Assembly: GCA_016647705.1 (NCBI GenBank)
Contig: CM028335.1
Span: 1,302,001-1,366,000, forward strand
Length of the DNA stretch: 64,000 nt
Source of the DNA: Eucommia ulmoides
Lineage: Eukaryota > Streptophyta > Magnoliopsida > Garryales > Eucommiaceae
Direction: 5' to 3'
Below the pieces are notes generated by a model that saw only the letters and a list, made by a program, of their open reading frames with translations, ran no database searches and was not told the origin of the DNA. Within the stretch, counting starts at the first letter, position 1, and each line of letters opens with the position of its first letter. Shown one piece after another: positions 34,390 through 46,049 of this stretch. The translations under genes and the position numbers were made by a program.

Positions 34390-34749
34390 AATACTTTAAA
34401 AATTTATATTTTTTGAAAATAATATTTTATTTAAAATAACTTAAATACTTTTAGGGGGTGATTTTGAAATACTATAAAACATTTAGGATATAAGTGAATT
34501 TTAGTTAATTATTAAAGGGTTAAAAGTATAATTTATTATTTTATTATATCATTATGTGAGGTGTAAAGGTTGGTGTGCCATGTGTAAAACGTTAATGTGA
34601 AAAGAATGAAGAAAAGGAAATTGAAGATAAGGGTCAAAAGGTAATTGAAGTTGAGTGTAATGTGAAAAGAAGGAAGAAAAGGGATTTGAAGATAAGGGTG
34701 ACATAGGTGGATCCATAATCTATATATAGATATGCATGTGTATTCTGTT

Positions 34750-35587
34750 TAGGGGTGTGCGCGGGTCGAAACCCACCGGTATAGCCTTAACCCGTCACCC
34801 GACTCGACCTTGTCGGGTGTGAAAAAATCAGACCCGTTAGTCGACCGTTGGACAGCAAAATCCGATCATTCTCGGGTTCGACAGGTGTCGAGCGGTTACG
34901 GGGGGGTTGAAGCAGAAATCAACCAACAATCAAAGCAGAAATCAATTCTCTAATCAATACAAAGTACCCTAGATCTTCCAACATCAATTCTCTAATCAAT
35001 ACAGAAATCAAACGAAAACCCTAATTAAAGCAGAAATCAAAATCGAGGATAAAAAACTTTACTGCTAAACATTAACGTCAAACAACAAATTGAACTCACC
35101 GTCGGTCCATGATTGTCGCCGCCGTTTCCGTCTCTCATCGTCACAGACGAAACAAAAACAAAAGCACCATCATCGATTGTCGCCGCCTTTCCCGTTTTTG
35201 TCTCTCACCGTCGGTTCATCAGTTTTTCGGAAAGCAAAACGAAATGAAGAAGAGAGGAAATCGAGATGAAGAGGAGAGGAAATGAACGGCCAAATCAAGA
35301 CGAAACGAAGAAGATTTGAAGAGTCGCTCCTATGAAAACAAGATAGAGGCTGAGGCGACGTCGGCGTGCAAATGAAACCCTAACCCTAACAAAATTAAGG
35401 TTGTTCAGTCGAGTCAAGTTAGTTCGGGTGGAGGAACCCAAAATCCGAATACCGACCGAGCTTAAGGGCTTTTCGGATCGGGTCTTACCCGATCCGAACA
35501 AAACGCATAACAGGCCCGAAGATTTTGGGTCGGGCCCGGTCGGTTTGTTCGAGCGGGCCGGGCCGTTGGGTTATTTGCACAACCCTA
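34750..35587. mobile_element. hAT-type non-autonomous element, copy in segment 2
   Basis: Counterpart of 21460-22313. It has TAGGGGTGTGCGCGGG and TTTGCACAACCCTA ends. Target duplicate ATTCTGTT is at 34742-34749, with a decayed GTTCAGTT on the right (35588-35595). An antisense Au SINE fragment follows at 35594-35662. Confidence 0.85.
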
Positions 35588-36548
35588 GTTCAGTTTGGGG
35601 CAGTCCAGTGCTACAAAGCCCTTACTATGCGCGGGATTCGAAAAAGAGTCAGACCATTTGGGTTTCAACTCAAAGTAAGAAAAACGAAGAAAATGACAAG
35701 AAGGAGTTCGGCAACGAAGAAGAAGCCACACAAGAATATTTGTGTTTAACCTCTCAATTTATTATATATTTTATGCTATAACAGTTGTTTAATTATAATT
35801 GTTTATTCTTTGAAATATTTATGATCATGTATTATGTGGAAAAAATGTGAGATAAATGTCTACATGCCACTTGTTGGATTGGTTGGATACACGTAGTGAT
35901 CGCTCAAATTTAATTCGTAATTTAAGCGCCAACTATCGTAGTATAGTATTTAAGTACGGGTGTCGAAACACAATGATTGAATTGTAATTATTATTTTTTA
36001 TCTTATTCTTCAATTGAATTTAACAAGATTGGTTTTGAATTTTTTAATAAAAAATAGAAAAATAATTAAATTAAAATACTAAATGATAAATGACCGGGTT
36101 GAGGGCATGTATTTATTTTATGATTATCCTAATGCATTTCACTAATTGATCTATTTTTTTATTCTATGTATAATGAAGTAATTTAACTATAAGAAAAATT
36201 ACAACGAAAGTTTGGTCATTTAATCGGCATGAACTACTTTCGGGATTCGGTTCCTAATGTATGATGAACTAATCCCTAAGCATAATACATCATATCAAAT
36301 GTATCAATTAATCTATTGTTTAATCGGTATGGACTATCTTCGGGATTCGATTCCTTTTAATTTACGGTGAATCAATTCCTAAGCATAACTCATTCTATTA
36401 AACCATATCGATTGGATTGTTAAACTATTAGATCTAAACCACATGTATTAGATCTAACATTATCGATACAAATAATTTTTTGTCTAAATTTCTACAGTAC
36501 AATTTAGATCGTAAATTTATTCAGACAAATATTTATGATCAAATCCTC

Positions 36549-37422
36549 TGTTGATCCTAAAATTTTGATAGACAATTAAATATTGATATTTTTTGTGAAA
36601 CTAACGAGTTTATTAAGTGTTTCAGTGTAAAAGTTCAATTGATGATATTATCATGAAGAAATTGTTGAAGATGTTAAGGATGCTAAGAGACTTTCAAAGA
36701 GTTGGACATTAAGAGACGGAAGATTTTGAAAAATCTAGGTGAAAACAACTCAGATTAATTTTTACTCTTAATGTATCCCGATTAAGATCACACACTTATT
36801 AGGATCCTAATTAATTAAAATATTTGCTCTAAAGTGAAATTGAAGAAGAAATATTGACCTAAGAAAGGGGTACAAACGTCAAAGTTTAGACTTAAAATTA
36901 ATTAAGGAGAAAGTGTTCCACCAATAATCGGTCGACTAACCTGGGAGGATCAGTCAACCGACGGGAAGTAGCTGGGAAATAGAAAAGTCTCTTAATCGAT
37001 CGGTCAACCGATTGAGGGGAGATCAGTCGACCTATGACCTATACCTAAACTCTCTAAATAGATTAGTCGACAGATCATTGATGATCGATCGACAGACCAT
37101 GGCCGAAAAATGGCCTGAGGTACATCCCGAATCGATCGGTTAATCGACACATAAAGTATCGGTCGACCGACTGGCGAATAATTTTGGCTTGGGCTACAAC
37201 CTAAATGTAAGACCCCGATTTTTGTATACGAATAATTTTAGTCGCATTTTAAGATATCTCAAAAATATTGCGGTGGATTGCGATATTAATTGTGTGATTT
37301 AAAATTTTAAGGGTCGAATTATAATTTTCAAGTGCATTGAAAGTAGAATATGAGTTTAATTAATATCCTAACTAAAAAGAAGGGAGGGTTAGTGTAATTA
37401 CAAAAAATATATTTTATATCTT

Positions 37423-37459
<37 letters not shown>

Positions 37460-40400
37460 TCGTGCGTGTGTCGGGAGAGGAGCCGAAGGATCGAGAAGAA
37501 CGGAGAGGGAGTCGAGTTGGTGAGCATTATCTCTCTTTCTCTATATATATACAGTTACACATATATACAGATGGAGAGGGAGAGGAAGAATCGAGAAACA
37601 AATCAAAAGAGAGAGAGAAAGAAGGAAGTGGCCGGCGGTGTCACCTTTCGGCTGTGAGGAAACCGGAGAGAGAGAGAGGTTCAGGTGGTTATCCGGTGGT
37701 GTTCGGTCGGGCGTTCCGCATGTGTGTGAGCGTGGGAGTGCTCGTCGGAGTCGTCGCCGGCGGTGGGTTAGAGAGAGAATATGGTTCGTCGACGATTTCA
37801 AGTGGGCGGTGTGTGGGTGCCGCTGTGTAAGTGTGAGGGTTCCATTCGGCAGCAAGTGGGTGTGTGTTGTTGCTCGTCGTCCGGTGTTGGTGTGTGTGTG
37901 TAGGTTTGGTCCGATGGTGGTTCGGACGTGGTGTGTGAGGGTGTCGCTCGGCCGTCGTCGTTGGACCGCTGTGAGTGTTTAGTTGTGGGTATGGGTGGAG
38001 GTTGTTCATATGTTGTGTGTGTATGATGGTGTGGGGTGTCGCCGGAGTTGACGCCGGAGTGGAGTGTAGAGAGAGAAAGAGAAATGGGTGTGTGTGAAAC
38101 TATTGGGGTGTGTGTGTGCTCCTCTGCTTGGTCTACGTTTGTATGTGTGTGTGTGTGTGTGTGTGCAGTTGTAAGTGGTTGTGGTTCGTTGTGGATGGCC
38201 GGCAAGCGGTGGCGTGATCGGAGGGTGGTTGGCCGGGGCTGTAACAGGAACCGAAACAACAAACAAAATAGGAAGAAGAGAAAACACGGGAAAATGAAGG
38301 AGAAAAATAAAAGAAAAAAGGGATAAAAATTTGGGGGGGGGGGGGGGGGGGGAGGGGGGGAATTCGCACAAACCACCCCACTAAAATTAATGATCCAATC
38401 TCACGGCCCTCGAAAAATATTGGAAAATGTAGAATTTCGAACTTCCTTAATATATGTATTTAAGTGTCTAAATTGAAAAATGACGATAAGAAATAGATCG
38501 ATATAATAAATTTTATATTAAAGCGCGAGAAATTGGAAATTACGAAATTTGGAGTCTACAATTTCTGATTTAATTATGTTTACATAAAATATTAATTTAG
38601 GTCTGTCCTTATTAGGTTCGTAGGCACAAGAGTACCGGTAAAGGATAGTGGGTAAGAGTTTACGGAAATGGACATCCAGGTGAGTGTACTGTCTTCTTGT
38701 CAAACTATTTATACATATATAAATGCGTGTGTAAAATGGTTTTACTTGAACTGTATGATTTTGTAAATGATATGGATCAAACCAGTTATGGGTGAGTTGG
38801 TAAAATAGATTTCCATTGAATTGTTTGGGTTTTAAAAAAAAAAGACTTTATAAATAATCTGTTGGATTTAGTGGTTTTAATAAAAGGTGGGAAAAACATG
38901 ATTTTTGAATTAAATCGGTTTTGGAAATGAGGTGGATGTTGGTAATTTGACGGTGGTGATTATCTGCTTCGGTAGAGTGGTGATTATCTGCTTGGGCAGA
39001 ATGGTGATTTTGTTTGTAGTTTTACGACGACGTTATTGATTTGACGATGTTGTTGGTTGGTCTGTCTGGAGGGTAGTCCAACAGATGGATATTGATTTGT
39101 GATTTGATGATGATATTATTGAGTTGACTATGCCATAGTTTATATCATGTCCAGAGGGTGGTCTGGCAAGTGGTGATTCATATTATGTCCTGTCCGGATG
39201 GTGGTCCGGCAGGTTGTGATTGATATTATGTGGTGATTTATATTATGGCCTCTGGAGACGTCCAGAAGGTGGTGATTTGCGCAGTTAGGTTCACTAGGAA
39301 GACATATCCTATGGATGGTTACGGTACCGTTGCAACTCCCGATCGTGACGTTAAAACGATCACTATGGCTAATCGGTGTGTGTTGTGGTGGAGGGGTGTT
39401 TTGAGATGTAGTGTTTTAACTTATACTGGGTGATTTATTTTTTATTATGGTGATTGGTATTATTTTATGCTAGATGGATTTGAATGGAACTTATACTTAT
39501 TGCTTTATTTTCACTGCTTATATTATGGAGATTTTTACTTGCTATGTGATGTTTATATACTTCCGCTTGATCCATTTAGATGTTATAGAATGAATTATTA
39601 TTTTAAAAATATTTTTTTTACTAAGAATGCAGTACACTCGCAGGTGGAGCGGATAGGAGGGTCGGTCCCCTACTGGTACTAGATAGAGTTATCCGGGTCA
39701 TGCGTTGGAGTCGTATGAGTGAAATTTGAGACGAGCTGTCAGAAGTGAACCTAAGGGAGGTTCGTGAGTTTTAGTTTATTGTTCCTATTGTTGAAGCGGG
39801 AATATCCTTATAGTTGAAAAATTATGTATATGTTGTATAGATGACAATTTGGTATATCTGTTGTTTTTTTTGTTGATATAGTTGGATAGGTGATGTCATG
39901 TCAACGTTACGTCGGCCCAAGGGTGACGGGTGTCCGGGGTGGGGTGTGACACTAAATCGATCAGTCGACTGATAGGGTTTAGTCGGTCAACCGATGGTGC
40001 TGTTTCGAGATTTGAGGATTTTGTGGATTTGATCAAAAAATAGCTATTACTAGCCATTTTTTTGTTAATATCTTGGAGGTATTTGGGGGATTTGAGTATA
40101 TTATAAATATATTGTTGTTATTTTGATATCCCTAAAGATATGGTGCATATATTTTAAGTGTTTCTCAAATTGGTACATTTAATACTTTCTATCCAATTGA
40201 TTTGAGATTAAGAAATATTTGAGGAACATAATTGAATGATTTGAAAGTTATAATTAAACGAATTGAACAAAGATTAAGTCATATCAATAAATAGGGTCTA
40301 TATAAGTAATTAAATGTCATAACATATGGAAACTAACCATTAGAGGGCCTGTTTAAAATCAGTATTTATAGTCCTGCGTTTTTTTCACTTGTGAGAATCT

Positions 40401-41585
40401 CAATCAATCATTCTATCAAGAGTTATTCAGTTCTTGAGTTTTCTGAGAGTCATTATTCTGAAATTATATTGAGAGTATAGTGTGAGATTATTTTTTAGAA
40501 AAGTTCTTGAGGAAGTATGCTGAAATTGTTGCTGTCACAGATCTAAACTCTTACTGCGATTAAGTTTTCATTTGTTCGGTGGTATCCTAGTGAGATCGTT
40601 CCAAACTTTTGTTTTTAATTGATATTTGATATTATTATTTATTGCTTGGAGTTTTGATCTTTATGAAATCGTTTTCTGAACGTTAAAGTGCTTGAAAAGA
40701 TTTTAAAACGTTTTTTTTTTTTTTGTGAAAATCTGATTATGTGCTAAATTGTGTGCTACCCACTTCTTTTAGTATCAGATTTTGAATTTCTCACTTTATT
40801 TCTTCATTGGTATTTATCGGAACATTGATTGAGTTTAAATTAATTTAAGGTGATAAAAGCTCCGAGTGGAAAAAACTTATCAAATATAATTAGTGAGTTG
40901 CGTGCGGATTATATATTGTTGGGAATATCTAATTGGCGATAACTGAATTTCAATCTCTTTCGGTAAAGAGATTGAGGATTGATCTTTTCTTAAAGTATAA
41001 AAAGATTAGGTTACTATTTTCCTGTAAAAAGAGATAGGCATAATTCTTCCGGATTAGAATTAATTTTGAGTGATTTTATAACGATTCAATTCTTACTGGT
41101 AAAAAGGATACTTGGAGTGATTTTGGTGAGGTTTAATTCTTAGCCTAAGTATGAAAGAATTAGGTTAATTTTTAACCTGTGAAAAAGATAGAAGTTCCTC
41201 CTTAGCCTGTGAAAAAAAAATTGTAAAGGTTGATTCTGAGTTTGTGAAAAGAATTATTATATAAAGGTTTGATTCCTATCTGGTTAAAGGAATCTTAGTG
41301 GTTTCGTGGGTGCGACTCTCCGTGAAACTTGGAGATCTGAATTAGCCAAGAGTAGCTTGGTGAACCAGTATACATTGTGGTGTGCTGTATTTTTAATTTA
41401 TTTATTTTCTGTTATTTGGGTGTACATTTAGAGCTAATTACATTTATCCGCTGCTATATAAAGAGATGATAATTAATTTAGAATTAAATTAATTGTTTGA
41501 ATTTAAGTGTTAAAAAGATAATTATTTGTGTTAATTTTATAACTACTCAATTCATTTTTCTCTTGAGTAGATCACTGAGTCAACA
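36549..41585. mobile_element. Solo LTR (TGTTGATCC..CAACA type), copy 2, with nested solo LTR
   Basis: Canonical TGTTGATCC and GTCAACA ends with 5-bp TCCTC duplicates (36544-36548 and 41586-41590). Removing the 2751 bp of nested element plus one target copy leaves about 2286 bp, close to the partner at 23274-25615. No internal coding domains. Confidence 0.85.
37206..39951 (+). mobile_element. Nested solo LTR, 2746 bp (TGTAAGACCCC..GGGTGTGACA)
   Basis: Perfect 5-bp target duplicates CTAAA (37201-37205 and 39952-39956) and TG..CA ends. The unoccupied site ACAAACTAAATCG is at about 23985 in segment copy 1. GC-richer, with (TG)n at 37426-37458, GA-rich and GTGT-rich stretches, and a G20AG7 run at 38333-38360. 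There is no primer-binding site, gag or pol. Long LTRs with such ends occur in Tekay/Del-type gypsy elements; that assignment is inference. Open frames inside are low-complexity. Confidence 0.85.
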
Positions 41586-41910
41586 TCCTCGTTTTAAAAT
41601 CTTACGCACTAATAAAATAAATCAAGAAATGGTCACGGCCGAAGTTTATGTCTTTCTCCTTAGTTCCATTTACGGACCAACCATAAATGGTCACTCCCCA
41701 CCTCTCTGTTTTCAATAAATCAAGAATTGCCAATCAAATGGACCATTAAATGGTCCATTTGTATCCCCACTTCAAATCAATGTTTTTCCCTCCCTACAAT
41801 TCCATATATCCAATTAAATTCCCTTCTTAATTTGTAACCATTCTCTGAATTTGATTCCAAAAGAACCCCTTTAATTCCCTTAATTCTTCACGATCAATCT
41901 CATCCAAATT

Positions 41911-42416
41911 TGTAACGATTTTGGATCACGGGCGTGACCGGGTCGACAGGTCGGATCGCGGATATTACTATGTTTTCGCTATTTTTTACACATTTCTTTA
42001 TTTTCGACTCTAATCCCGTGAAAATAATAAATCGTATTATTACTAATTAAAAATTAATAAAAAAGACTATCAAAAGTGTAGATTAAGAGTCTAAATTTGG
42101 TATAAAATTGAGAACGATCACGTACTAAAGCGGTTAAAATTCTGCTGAGCATTGACTCTTATCTCTACAGTAGTTGTTGCAGGATCTACGAGAAAAAAAA
42201 TTGGGCCAAGAATTATATTTGGATTTGTATTCAATTTTGTAAAATTATATTTATTGTTAATTGTTGTAAAATTAGTTAAATTAATTAGAGTTTGGGACGT
42301 TACGGTTGTGAAATTGATCCCGATTTATCTGTATTGAAATATTCATGGTAGAATTTTTAGTTTTAATTCTCTTCAGAAGAAACCGATTGGCGGTCCTAAG
42401 AGACCGGGTCGTTACA
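41911..42416. mobile_element. LTR-like element TGTAACGA..TCGTTACA, copy in segment 2
   Basis: 506 bp, partner of 26964-27446, with the same 8-bp inverted ends and the same flanking sequence on both sides. Confidence 0.6.
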
Positions 42417-42499
42417 TCGATTGTTTTCGCTCATCTTAGGATTTGTTCAACGTTTTTTTATTGTTTTGAAACATTGAGTGAACATTGGAAAGGGATGTT

Positions 42500-43756
42500 T
42501 GTAATACCCGAAAATTTAATATTTTTAGGACTGTTTTATAAATTTATGGTATAAATAATATTTGATAATTTTTGAAGTTAAATGTTACTTGTAAATTGAC
42601 GTTTAAAATTTTTGGGACTATTGTATAATTTCAAATATAATTTTAAGAATCTTGGATTATAATTTATATTTTTTTTTATTTCAAGAAAGATAATTAGTGT
42701 AAATAAATAAAAAATATAAAAAATTATTTAAAATAAAAATAATAATAATGTGGATGGAGTGGTTGTCTTCCTAAGGATGACACATGTCAAATAAAAAAAA
42801 TAAAAATGGAAGGGAGGCGGTGAAAGCAATTAGTTGTGTTTTGACATATATATATATATACTAGTGTATAACCCGTACTTGAAGGCACGGGCATAAAACA
42901 TACATCATTATTTGGGACAATTATATCAATTTATTTTGTTATTCAAGCCAACAATTTGTTTTGCTATTTAACTTGATTCTACAGCCACTTCCCTCCCTCG
43001 TCACTAGCTTGTCTCTCTTCCTTCTAATTTTACAATAAAACAGAAAATAAATTAAAAAAAAAAACATTGAAATAATATGTTCTCAACAACATGGCAAAGG
43101 ACACACACAAAAAACAGAAACAGGGAACATAAATAAAAACAAAAACAAAAATAGGGAACACAACATAAATCAACTAAACAGAAATCTGAGTTCACAACAA
43201 ACGACAAATAGTTTTGTATTTAAAAAAAACAAACACATTTAGGATAAAAAAACAAAAACAGAGAACAGAAACAGAAACAGGATCAGAAACAAAAAAACAG
43301 AAACAGGGAACAAGCATAAACAGGAACATTAACCATTTGATATCGAACGGGAATACCGTCGGCATGTTTGTTTCCACATTTCAACATCCAAAACATAATA
43401 TTGAGCTTGTACCTACACATAGCCAGTATCAAAAGTTTATTCCCAGATTTCTGCAAAATCCATCACAAATTTACAATACTCTTACCAACAAAACTTATAG
43501 CAAAGTGTTTCGATTTAAACATAAAAAGGTAAAAAAATAATTATCTTATTAAAGATCTAATTTTTAAGGGAATTTTTTATAAACAGTAAAAAAAAAAAAA
43601 TTATTAGCTTAGTAATATTACTAACTGAAATAATTTAAGAATGATTGTAAAATCTACTGAGATATGGGATGGAGTCATTGTCTTCCCAACAATGACACAT
43701 GTCAAATCAAAAAAAAAAAATGGAAGGGAGGCGGTGAAAACAATTAGTTTTGTTTT

Positions 43757-43797
<41 letters not shown>

Positions 43798-45722
43798 AGG
43801 ATAATAGGAAGGGAATATATTTTCTGATTGTTCCGTGTATTATTTCGGTGAATTTTTAATTTTTTTAATATATGCATTTAATTTCTTTTTTTTGTGTGAT
43901 TTATGTTATTATTGTTGTTGAATATTTACTGATAAATTTTATGAAATAATTATGATTATTTCGAATATAATTTTAAGAATCTTGGGTTATAATTAATTTT
44001 TTTTTTTTTATTTCAAGGAAGATAATTAGTGTAAATAAATAAAAAATATAAAAAATTATTTTAAATAAAAATAAAAATAATAATAATGTGGATGGAGTGG
44101 TTGTCTTCCTAAGGATGACACATATCAAATCAAAAAAATAAAATAAAATGGAAGGGAGGCAGTGAAAGCAATTAGTTGTGTTTTGACATATATATATATA
44201 TATATATATTTATACTAGTGTATAATCCGTGTCTAAAAACACGGGCATAAAATATACATCATTATTTGGGACAATTATATCAATTTATTTTGCTATTCAA
44301 GTCAACAATTTATTTTGCTATTTAACCTGATTCTACAGCCGCTTCCTTCCCTCGTCGCTAGCATGTCTCTCTTCCCTCTAATTCTACAATAGAACAGAAA
44401 ATAAATTAAAAAAAAAAAAAGAACGTTGAAATAATATGTTCTCAACAACATGGCAAATGACATATACAAAAAACAGAAACAGAAACAGAAACAGGGAACA
44501 TAAACAAAAATAAAAAACAAGGAACACAACATAAATCAACTAAACAGAAATCTAAGTTCACAACAAACGACAAATAGTTTTGTATTTAAAAAAACAAACA
44601 CATTTAGGATAAAAAACAGAGAACAGAAACAGGATCAGAAACAAAAAAACAGAAACAGAAACAGGGAACAGAGTATAAACAGGAACATTAACCATTTGAT
44701 ATAGAACGGGAATACCGTCGGCATGTTTGTTTCCACATTTCAACATCCAAAACATAATATTGAGCTTGTACCTACACATAGCCAGTATCAAAAGTTTATT
44801 CCCAGATTTCTGCAAAATCCATCACAAATTTACAATACTCTTACCAACAAAACTTATAGCAAAGTGTTTCGATTTAAACATAAAAAAATAAAAAAATAAT
44901 TATCCTATTAAAGATCTAATTTTTAAGGAAATTTTTTATAAATAATAATAAAAAAAATTATTAGCTAAGTAATATTATTAACTGAAATTATTTAGGAATG
45001 ATTGTAAAATCTACTGAGATATGGGATGGAGTCGTTGTCTTCCTAACAATGACACATGTCAAATCAAAAAAAAAAAAATGGAAGGGAGGCGGTGAAAGCA
45101 ATTAGTTGTGTTTTGACATATATATATATAATAAGGATAATAGGAAGGGAATATATTTTCTGATTGTTCCGTGTATTATTTCGGTGAATTTTTGATTTTT
45201 TTTAATATATGCATTTAATTTCTTTTTGGTGTGATTTATGTTATTATTGTTGTTGAATATTTACTGATAAATTTTATGAAATAATTATGATTATGTGAAA
45301 ATTATGTGGCAATTATGTTAAGGTATTTTATTTGTTGCATTAAATTAAATATACGTATTAGAAGGATTAAAATTCTACTGAGCGTTGATTCACAACCCCA
45401 CAGTTTTGATTGCAGGGTCGGTAAGAATGAAACGGTACAAAAAATTATATTAGAATTTCTATTTGTAATAATTGTATTTATTATTTACTGTTGTAAATAA
45501 TAAACCAGATTATCAAATATTATGCTAAAATTTAATCATGTGGAAATCAAATTATCAAATGAAATATTTGATTTTAGGGATAAATTAAGTTATTTAATAA
45601 CTTAATAATAATATGATAATTAGTATAAGTTCCATGATATTATGATCTTATATATATTATAATAAGTAAGACTTATAATATCATAAAATTTTTCCCTATC
45701 AAATATAACCACCGTACTGCGT

Positions 45723-45773
<51 letters not shown>

Positions 45774-46049
45774 TCTTTTCGATTATAGTTGTATTTGAAA
45801 TTAAAATAATTGTGTCAAATTTTTACTGTGTTAAAATTAATTCAATGAATTTGATAATAGTAATTATCGCCGTAGCATCGTATTGTAAAAATTTCTCGAA
45901 TTTGATAAAATAATGAAAATATAATTGTCGCCGTAGTTGTCAAATTTTTATTAGATCTTTACGAATTGAAAAATTGGTCGTTCAGGGTAAGCATTAATTT
46001 CTCTAAGGGGAGAAACCTAGTGGCGGCCCTGAGAAACCGGATCGTTACA
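42500..46049. mobile_element. Solo LTR (TGTAATACCC..CGTTACA), copy 2, with duplicated Helitron-like insertions
   Basis: 3550 bp between ATGTT duplicates (42495-42499 and 46050-46054). Two Helitron-like minus-strand termini (ACTAGTGTATAACCCG at about 42860 and ACTAGTGTATAATCCG at about 44213) each follow a TA microsatellite. The interval 42630-43970 is repeated as 43970-45320, with the junction at GATTATTTCGAATATAATTTT (about 43955-43975, split). A long (TA)n lies at 45727-45769. Confidence 0.75.

Noticed and set aside
37798-38376. 192-codon minus-strand frame rich in Thr, His and Pro
   Set aside because: Product of GTGT and poly-G low-complexity sequence in the solo LTR; no domain.
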